Assembly: GCA_002005505.1 (NCBI GenBank)
Contig: KV908502.1
Location: 259,356 to 281,855, forward strand
Direction of reading: 5' to 3'
Source of the DNA: Botryococcus braunii
Lineage: Eukaryota; Chlorophyta; Trebouxiophyceae
Length of the DNA stretch: 22,500 nucleotides
Below the pieces are notes generated by a model. The model was not told the DNA's origin, did not search any database, and saw only the letters and a program-made list of their open reading frames with translations. Positions 1-10,300 of this stretch are shown one piece after another; the stretch's first letter is position 1, and each line of letters begins with the position of its first letter. The translations under genes were made by a program, and so were the position numbers.

Positions 1-621
1 TTCCACGAGCGGCAGTGGACTTAGTTTAATGGAGGGACATTGTGATGTTAGTGTCAGGTAAGGAGCGTTGCGGCATTACCTGGCTGACGGTTTTCGCAGA
101 TTTCCAAGCAGCTGCTGTAAACATTTCGATGATGGAACGCGTCACGGATCGCAAAGAACCACTTGTGTATTTGGATAAGTTCTAGTGCCTGCCTTGCACA
201 GTTGGGGAGATAGGATCCTCAGTCTGTATTCTAAGCAATTAGTCCTCTGTTCCCTGCCTCCTTGCTGAGTACAAGACAAGACATTGCGTTGCTACGTGCC
301 ATTGGAGAATATAAGCGTGATCAATTGACGTAACAAACCACTAACAGGGTTCGTTTAGGGTTGCTATACGCGCATGCCTATCTCGAGGTCAGCAGACATA
401 CCAGTCGCCAATCTTAGAAGACATAAAAGTGAAGAATATCCTGGCCGCAAACCACATATCCTACATCCTGGCACCCGGAAGCAAGGGGCCTTGGTCAGAT
501 GTGACGGTGAGACATGAACAACAATATGAAAAGGCAGGGTGGAGGGGCATGGCACGAAACAGGCAGGGACATTTTGCACCAAAGGACAAGCGCGGAAACA
601 GAGGTGTTTTGTTTTTTTTTT
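1..621. other. No gene recognised
   Basis: I see no conserved protein, RNA gene or repeat family in this stretch on either strand. The open frames that begin here run into the microsatellite that follows and owe their length to it. Confidence 0.5.
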
Positions 622-1116
<495 letters not shown>

Positions 1117-1724
1117 TCGCCAACCTTGTCCACGTTTTACCAGCAGCAGCAGCTAGCATCTCTTTTCCAACCACACACATACTGAGCCGGCAAAAAGCAT
1201 AACTACTCAGGTGAAAAATATAACCAGCAATGACGTAAATCCAAGGCTGGGTAAGACGAAGACGGATGGCTACATATCACATGGCAAGGCCATGTCTAGA
1301 TATCTGTTACAACCATAGACAGTATGTTGTTGCTAAGGAGCCCGAGCCAAACAACAGATGCGGCAACATGTGGCGGAGGACATATATCGGGTCATGCCTT
1401 CAACCAAGTGCAAGCAATTTGGGCTTTTACAAGGACTATACAAACCCCTGCTCTTTAAATCGTGCAACAGCACTAAGTCATACTTGATTTCTAAAATGTA
1501 CAGCAATACCCAAGCATATTTGTGGGACCCTACAAAAGTTTCAGCAGCTTGGCAAACAAAAAAAAATGCTCTGCCAGCTGCACACACTGCAAACGCATGG
1601 TGGCGCAACTTTTTACTTCAGGTACTTGCTTCCCTGGAAACAGTCACGGTAACTTCTGCGCGTGCAAACCTGGGTGCCAGATATGGAGAGGGCCGTGGAA
1701 GTGAGCGTTAAGTCCAAGTCCCCG
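1117..1724. other. No gene recognised
   Basis: Moderate-complexity sequence. The overlapping open frames at about 1266-1711 show no motif I recognise and no consistent splice-bounded homology. Confidence 0.45.
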
Positions 1725-1751
1725 CCCCCCCGGGGGGGGGGGGGGGGGGGG
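1725..1751. repeat. C7/G20 homopolymer junction
   Basis: About seven C are followed directly by about twenty G. The inner part is self-complementary and the G-run could form a quadruplex. Homopolymer length is error-prone. Confidence 0.85.
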
Positions 1752-2819
1752 ACGGTGTGTAAGTTGAGCAGGTGGTGTACCTTGCCTATATCAGGAAGCT
1801 AAACCCCAGCATGAAGTTGTACTGAGTACAGATACAGATGCGACAAAACTTGTAAGACATGAGCACACCCCCTGTTCGTCAACTGGTACCAGCCAGGAAT
1901 ATAAACCAATACAGCTGAAGACAGAGAGTCTAATGTGCACAAGAAAGATGCTCAAGACAAACAGACACACATGAGCCTTGGTACACGAAGGCTCCATGTA
2001 ATAAGCTGCGTGCATATGACAGAGAGCTCCGCACCCCCACACCCAGTGAAGAGCAATGTGTATGGACCTCAACTGTTGATGCAGCGACACGTAAACAAAC
2101 GCACACTCAATCATGACAACAAACCCATCCCTGCACTGTACGATCACAGGCACTGCCTGAAGGTATGGACGTAAACGTTGATGAGCAGCCTTCACCAGAG
2201 GGGCTTAATGATATGGCATGGTCATGCCACTGTCTCCGTTGATTAGGAAGATGGATCCGCAAGATGCTAAGCCCACACACTGCGACCCCTGCCATAGCTG
2301 ATATCGAGATGCGACTGATGGAGAAGCAGCAACCATCGCTCAAGGACATTGGCAACTCTCACAGAGTCTCGACAACTGTCCTGCGCTTTGACCGATGAAT
2401 GGTTTAGGAAAACATAGAGACCCATTCGACCATCACAATGACGCACATCATAAACTTCCATAAGACTTACAGAATGAAGTCATAAATTGGTGAGGCAAAC
2501 TTTGCGTCCGCCAACCCACAGACAACAGAACGCCGGGGGAACAAAAAGGGGCACATCTTGCGTGCTAGCTTCCTACAACACAGGCCAACACACATTATAT
2601 TAATGGACCATCAATCAGCAACCCCCTAAAAGCACCTCTAATGTACACTTTGAAAAGTTGCCAAGCCTGAGATGGCCCACTTTGCCTGTGCCACTGATCC
2701 TTGCAATAGGCTAATCCAATACAATGGGCGGCCCGAGGTTAACTACAATGAAAAGTCCTTTGAAGATAGTACTGGCTTGCATATGACAGTCGTTGCCATC
2801 CTGCTCCGTTCCGCCTGAT
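1752..2819. other. 3' flank of PP4R3, including its probable 3' UTR
   Basis: The minus-strand PP4R3 stop codon is at 2820-2822, so the transcript's 3' UTR must lie just below it. No canonical AATAAA is visible on the minus strand close by. An AT-rich TTAATATAAT stretch near 2595-2605 followed by GT-rich sequence is a weak candidate 3'-end signal. No other coding content is recognised; the short open frames at about 1791-2461 look random. Confidence 0.4.
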
Positions 2820-2914
2820 TTAGCTATGTTGCATCACGAGTTGGTCCTCTTCAATCCTCGTTCGCTTGGGGGTCGCCACAAATAGGCCGCCACTGCCGCG
2901 CTTCCGCAGTTGGC
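2820..2914 (-). CDS. PP4R3: PP4R3 last exon, basic C-terminus
   Basis: The acceptor is a T-rich tract ending CTCCTGTAG. The exon completes a phase-1 codon and encodes [19 protein letters not shown] plus about eleven residues to TAA. The KRxR and PKRTR clusters suggest a nuclear localisation signal, matching the basic PRKRPR end of animal SMEK. Confidence 0.85.
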
Positions 2915-5670
2915 CTACAGGAGAAAAAAAAAAGGTCATAATGAACTAAGACTGTCTTAATCTCAACCCAACCCCAGAAGCAGTTTCTTTGCAGACCACT
3001 CACCCTAAGCAAGCATCAACCTAACGCAGGTTTGTGTACTTCGCCGACAGTAATTACCAGTCTTTGACCCCAAGTTTATTTGGGTCATGAGTGCTATTTC
3101 TTTAGAGATAGCAAGGTGCAGACCATGGCCCAGAGTTCTTGCAGTGCGAAGATCGATGTGACCATACCATTAGAGTTCTCATCTTCACCTTCGTCATCAT
3201 CGTCATCCCCATACTCCTGTAGAGCACCGAGTCCTGGCAGGGCATGCAGGGGTTGTGCAATCGTTATGACTCCATTTGTTTGAGGAGCACTTGGTGCGGA
3301 TGCCTTAATGTCAGGAGCCGGTCTTGCAGCATCCTCATCATCATCCCTCTCAAAGTAGTCCTCCTCATCTGAACAGCCCGTGCATCTCTTAGAAACCAAT
3401 ACGGCTCTCATGCGATCTAACTTGGGGTGTCAAAACCTTCCTTTTGGTAGCAGTAGACAGCAGGGCATTTCCCGAGACACGAGATTTTGAATTAGAAGCT
3501 CCCTAGAGCTGGTTGGTGATTAACATAATTCAATGTTTCCCATGCCCAGTGATACAACATGTGCGACAAGAAGATATGCATTTATTCCAAGAGAGAAGTC
3601 AATCTGTACAAAAATCCATGTTGCAAGAAGACATTAGAGGGGTTGCAAAAATGATTGGGGGACCTAAATTTGCCTGCTCTTCCAGGTGCGTATTGAGTCA
3701 GACTATCACATTAGTTGGCCCTAGTGAGTGATCCTGGATGCAACTTTCCTTTCTATACATTTTTGTGAAAAACGCCATGACCTACCCTCAAGTTGATCAA
3801 CTCAATGGTACCATAATCAGTGATCACTGGTAGCCAACAAGGGATCCCTCGAAATGAGACATAACGTACTAAAATCAATAGGGATGGTGGGAGATGAAGT
3901 TACTTCTCGTGCATCTGGCTTTTGCATTCAACATATTTGGTCTCAGCTAAGCCGGCGGTTAAGATGTTCACCCCAAAAGATCAATCAGTCAGTCGCTTCA
4001 TGTGACAGCCAGCAGTGAAGGGGTTGCTGGGTCGGTGGTGACGACTTCAGTGGCCTACTTGAATGTGCTCCACCAGCATTCAGCTCAAGGTCTTGGGATT
4101 TTGTGACGGGTCTGAATGAAAATTTCCTGCCATCCCTTCCTATAAGAAGTTGAGCCCAACAGATAGAACTCAAACGGGCTCAATTATCTGCATGGGGGGC
4201 CTCAAGTGGCATTCAGATGCCATGCTTTAAACTTCATGCTTTACAGGAACCTGAAGAGAAACAGGGCAATCTTGACTACCTGCTTACCCATGCATCAACG
4301 ACTTCTTTCAGACAGAAGGAAAATTGAAAAGCATGTGTGTTAACCAGCAAGCGGAAAGGACATGTCCCACAACCTACCTTTGTCCATGGCACGTTCATCT
4401 CGGCGTTTCCGATGTCCAAGCAGATCATCAAATCCCTGCCCACTTGGTACTGCTCCCCGATCATTTCCCCTGTCTTTCATCTGGTCGTACTTTATTTGCA
4501 TGTTTTTGAAGGTCTCAACATACTCCACCGTCTTCAGGCGCTCTCCATGTCTCTCCACCTTCATCCCCCATGTGCCAAAACACGTGTAGTCATCCCTGTC
4601 TTTGACGTGTAGTACCACAGACTTTAAGCACACATCATACACTCGCCTTACATCACTGTGCAAATTCTTCTGTCTTTAACCATCACGTTTGTCGATGACA
4701 GGAAAATGACCAGGAACAAGATACTGTTATAGCCAGACGGCAAGAAACAACGATGAGCACTACCCTTGAACAGCTACATTGCAGGCAACCATCTAGTTTT
4801 AAAAGTCAGTAGCTTTAAACGCTTTGGAAAGGGTTCCCATGGGGTCGCCAACCACCACCTCCAAGGCCAGACAGCTAAACAAATTATTCAAAAACTCAAA
4901 AACAAGAGTGGCATACCACATGCTCTACAAGCACCTTGAGATTCTCCCTTCTGATGTACTCGAATAAATCGAGTAGGGCACTGTTGAGCAGATTGTAGCG
5001 GTCTCCATTCTTCAAGAATAGAGTAACAATATCATCAAATAAATTATTTCGTGCCTGCACACTCAAAACAGCTCTCATGATCCTTGCATTGCAGGAGCAT
5101 CTCCAATTAGCTCTCAAAATGTCAGTTGAATGTGCAATACTCCGAAGCTCCAAACAAGACTGTCTGAGGAAAAACACATACATATAATCACTAAGATGGA
5201 TGGCAAGTAATCTGAAGCTGAGGGAGGTTGAGGTCGAAGTGTTGGATACGCCCACTAACAATTGCACAGCCGCATCATCTGACAGAATACACGCAGACAA
5301 ACCAAACCTCACCAGGTATTTGTGATAAAATTCATCCTTTGGGGTGACGCATGCTCTTAAGAAGCGGACTGCTGCAACCACTAGCCATTTTTCCCGCCGC
5401 CGCAACAGGTGTAGGACTTTTTCCACCATGTTAACCTTGAGCACGTAGTACTTTATCCGGAAAGCATGATTCCCTACACAGTAAATGAGAAGCTCCACAA
5501 TGTGGCCCAACGCAGTGGCATCTGGAAGCTTCCCATTTTCATCTCTGCAGCAGAGGTGCCACATTTGTAAATGTCTCATAGAAGAGCTCATTCCTGCAAG
5601 TATGCTTACATAACAAACTATTTGTTCGCCTCTTTCTGGATTACTTCTCCCCTGTCCTCATGGAACATCC

Positions 5671-5701
<31 letters not shown>

Positions 5702-7296
5702 GGGGGAGGGGGGGCAAATTCACCCCTTCCCTCACGCCTTTTCTTTGGGGGAAGGGGGTGGGGTGGGGGGGGGGGGGGGGACGGCCAAACAAACGATATG
5801 AACCACCAGGCATGTGCTTGTGCTCATTGACTGTACACTGCGGACTGGACCAAACATAGGTGCTGTAATTCTTAGCAACAACTTGTTAAGGTAGATAAAG
5901 TCCAACAAGGTCAAAAAGTTGGGGCCAAACAATCACTTGTGCGACAGTAAAGGCAGCTGCATCTCACGATCTCCCCTGCTACACAATTCTAATACGGGCC
6001 AAGACAGCAGCGCACTTCTCCATGCAGTGTTCCACTCTTTCAAGAAGGAGAGGCATATAGTCTGCGTAGAAAAGGTCCAGAAACTTGTCAGACTCGATAG
6101 GCTCACGCGACGCATCTGGGTCTAGCAAGTTCCTCAGCATGTCCAGCATTTGCTCCATGATGGCCGAGTCACCTCCCTTCACGTACGGCCTGCAGACCTT
6201 ATCCTCATGCTGAGTACTGCACCATGTTGTAGGCATGTACGTACCCACAGATGCTTAAAACAACGATGAAAAGAAGTATCGAATTCACATAGCATAGCTG
6301 CATGAGACAGGTTCTGCAGAACCTTGGAAAATTGAAAGCCCCCTGCATCAAGCGTCCAAAGCAACACTACAACATGAAGGCTAGGACATACTGCAAGAGA
6401 AGAGAAAGCAGCAAAGGCCGAGGCTTTTGCCCGAGCATGAACTCCCGAAGAGGCAAGGCATCATGCTGAACAACGCTGTGCAGCACATCAATTGCTCGCA
6501 ACCGCAGCGTTGTATCGCATCCCTGCATTACCTCCGTAAGCACCTGCAAACCACAGCACATTTTAATGCTGTTTACTGCTTGAACTTCCAATCACACCTG
6601 CTCATGTCAAGCTGGAGACCTAGACACCCTCTGTCTCTCGCACAGGGTCAATCGACCTGACCTGATCACACTCTATCCCGGGACGTACTAAACCACAGCA
6701 GCACCTCCAGTACCAGGAAACACTAAAAAAAGTACAGTGGCAATACACCAACAACCACTGCTGCACGTCCATTGAAAGGGCGTCCAACTTATTGAACAGC
6801 CCAAACATAAACACGCCCCCACAACCCACGAGCTTCAACTAAGCCACTGACTATGACCACCGCCACTTGGCCTTTGTATGCAGCTCACCTCAAATAGTCC
6901 CAAGGTCACCAACTTTGGGTACAACGGTCCCCGGACAGTGGCTGGCTGGTGACGTGCTAGACCACACATCTCTTGTAGAAACGCAACAGCATCCCTCCAT
7001 CCTTCATCCCCTGGCTCTGAAGAGCGCAGTCGCTGAAAGAGCTGTGGCAAAAATTGGCCATGGCCGACCAGAAAATTGAGTACCTGCTACCATCAAACTG
7101 TGTCACATATGCGAATAGTGCCCACCGCACAATGGGTGTTGTATTGTGCTGAGAATGCAGCGCCTCCTAAAACACTCACCCAGAAAGGTCTTGAGTTGTG
7201 CTTCAGCAACAAGCTATGTGTCCTTGCAGTACAAGGTCAATAGGGAATAATACGAGCCGTAAAGTGTTTGGCACCCCCCCCCACCTACCCCCCCCC

Positions 7297-7358
<62 letters not shown>

Positions 7359-10300
7359 TTTCTTCTTCACCCTATGGGAAGAGGGGGACCATGTACCCGT
7401 ATTACGACCAACAACACTTGCAATGGCAGGGCGTAAAGCGGTTTGGGGAAGGGTCACAATGGCAGTACTAATCAGACAATGTCCCTTGCCCAGAAAGCAA
7501 ACAACTGCATGGGGTCTCGCCCATACTCCCCTTCTCTAAAAAAAAGCTCCGCTGAACATTTTGAGCAACATTGATGCAACTTCTTTGAGGGGGGAAAAGA
7601 AAGACACCATCGTGAGAAATCTTGCTAGCATGAGCATCATAACCACGACATATTGATGATTATCAACAATGATTATCAACAAAGATTTCTCACGAAATCT
7701 GGCTAGCATGAGCATCATAGCCAGGACATACGTCGACATTGTTGATAATCATCAAGTTCGTGAGGGTCGAAAAGGTTCCTTCATCCAAGACCCGAGGCAA
7801 AATGACGTCCCTTAGGTAGCCCATGCGGTATGTCTGATGGATTCTGGCCCGCATCCCAGAATCCTCAATCGGGACAACCTCCTTGAAAACAGCCTTGTCC
7901 CGCAGAAATTCGCGATGACGCACACGCATATGCTCCGGGACATCTGGTTCGTACTCCAGGGCCCCAACCTGCAAGCACCCGGACACAAAGATCAAAAGGG
8001 ATAGGCGGTCACTACGCGGCAGATAAGGATGGCATACCGAGGACCTTGCACCAATAGGCAGACATGATGCATGCAATCTTAGACGGAAATAGCCAGGTTT
8101 GGTGCTACTGTATTTACAACATATATTTTCAACGATACATATTCAATTTCAAAATATACAACCGCCAGAGTCAGAGTTGAAAACTTGAATATTTTCTGAA
8201 GCAGACTTGCTTTCAAACGCTGCCAGGATGTTTCAAAATTCAACATTTGCAAATCAAGTCTGGCCTGTTTAGTACACCATTAACCTCTGGAGTTCTAATA
8301 CGGTTTATCAACATCTTGCCAAAATTGCTGTTGAAAGTCCTAACACTAGTGAATACAACTGCAAGCAGTATTTATCAGTGTATTACATGGGGAACCCTCG
8401 TACATTCCCCATGTATTACATTAGTAAACACGATTTTACAACCCAGCTAGACTACTGCCTTATTCAAAATCTCTCACACACTCGAGGATGGCCATAACTA
8501 TTTTAAAAACAGTGAGCACATGGGTACTGCTGCAGTCAACAAAACAAACATCATGGTGAAACCATCCCCGATCCTAACATGAACTTACATTCTCCCAAGA
8601 ATACCTTAACAATATCAAGCCTCAAAGCGTGAGTTTACCACATCCATGACGTTCTCGTCAGACAAAAGGTGCTCCAGAAGGCGATGGTCAGCAAGCATAA
8701 CTGCATTCTTTATTATTGCATACAGATGGGTCATCGACTCAGCGCTCTCCAGGTCTTCGCATGTCTGCACACGACCCATGCTGCTCAGACAACACCCTTT
8801 CTAGATCTTAACACCTTTTCCCACAAAGCCAACCAGTGGGGGCTCAGAGCCGACGGTTTGCTGAGGCATACCCGGAAAAGGTCTAGCAATCTACGTACAA
8901 AGCCTGGTGCCATCATCTGCTGCGCAGCCCGATCCCGTTGAAAGGGGCCCAAATCCGACAAAACCTGCAGAAAAACCGGGAAACGGCTCATGTGCAGAGT
9001 TATTACAAGACAACAGTTGCAAGCAAGAAAGTGACCTTTGAAAAACTCCTTACCTTAGCTAGCTCTGGCAGATGTTCCATGTCAGCAGGAGGCAACTCAA
9101 TCGGACCATTCGAGGTGGTGTCAGGAAAGCCACCTGCAGACAAAATGACTGACAATACATAAATCATGGCATACAAAATGACGACTGGACAATATATATC
9201 GCGGCATCCGAAATGACAAGTTACACCGTCAAGGACTGAAGGCCAAGGGCCTCACCATCTTGCAGACCAGCCTGCTCAAATTCGTCACTTATAATTCTTC
9301 GCCGCCCCACAATCTCTACGAACCCCCCAAAGCATGCACCGTTGCAACTTCTGTACCTGGGGAATAGACAATAACGAGGGACTCCAGAAGACTCGGAAGT
9401 AACAATGCAATCAGAATCTTGAACTCAGCTACCTTACTGATGTGGTGCCTGCGAGATTCTGGCCACTGGAAAGCAAACATAGTTGTTCAGGCAGTTTTAA
9501 CGAAACAAGAGCACCTTAGAACACAAGCCTTGCACTTGCCCTTTCAATGGGTTCAATGCATCTGTGCACACACATAATATATGAATTCTCTCAAGACTGC
9601 CCTGGCCAACTAGAGTAAAAAGAATACATGGGAATCCTACCTTGATGGCGTTTATCAAACCTTTGTTGCACCATAACTATTTTCTCCCTGTTCAGATAGA
9701 TGACCCAACCCATCCCGTCAGACGTTCATACCGACAGGGCCCATTCCTTTGAGAAAAAATAGCGTAGTGCATACCATATCTCATTACATCCATCCCCTTC
9801 AGCAAAACTAAGCGCTATTTCTGTCCCCACGTCTGCATCAGACCAAGATATGATTGTGCCCTCTGCAAACAAATGAGAAAGTCAATATGCCTCTGACAAT
9901 GACTGTAAATGCAGGAACAAGAGCATGGAGCGGATGATAGGAAGCTAGACTTTGTGCGCCCAAAAGCTGGCCTTGGGGTAAGCTCATGGACAACTCTCAC
10001 CAAGATTATGGATGAATTTTGAAGTAAATGCTAGCCACTACTTACCTCCTTGCCTCTGATATATGTCTTCATGACAAATCCTATGAATTAGCAGCGTAAC
10101 ATGAACATCTTCCTCCGATATGACCACCAGGCCCATGGAGTCTGCTTGCTGCACAAAATGCCAGAAGGTTGTCACGAAACAAAACGCAGAACAACCCCCT
10201 TTAAATCGTAGCCCTCAGATTTGCAAGAAGACAAAAGCTAGTGTGAGAATACGCATAACACCCTTGACGAGGTCAGACATCCAAGTACACTTGTGAATAA

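Noticed and set aside
3985..4173. Possible extra PP4R3 exon (reads [13 protein letters not shown] after an acceptor-like TTATAG)
   Set aside because: Joining 4378 directly to 3368 is in phase and gives the expected KDEEDYFER sequence; the extra piece has no family counterpart.
4917..5591. A single 231-codon exon across 4917-5591
   Set aside because: The middle 86 codons have GT-AG edges and no family match, and removing them restores the conserved KYL-ARNNLF join; treated as an intron instead.
7536..7739. Possible PP4R3 exon reading [14 protein letters not shown]
   Set aside because: The exon at 7083-6889 continues MIINNVD without a gap and in phase, so nothing is needed here; the frame also stops at once.
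9449..9465. Upstream acceptor TTTCCAG for the microexon region
   Set aside because: It would give Cys instead of the conserved Trp and then read through to a stop or an unrelated peptide, despite its better pyrimidine tract.
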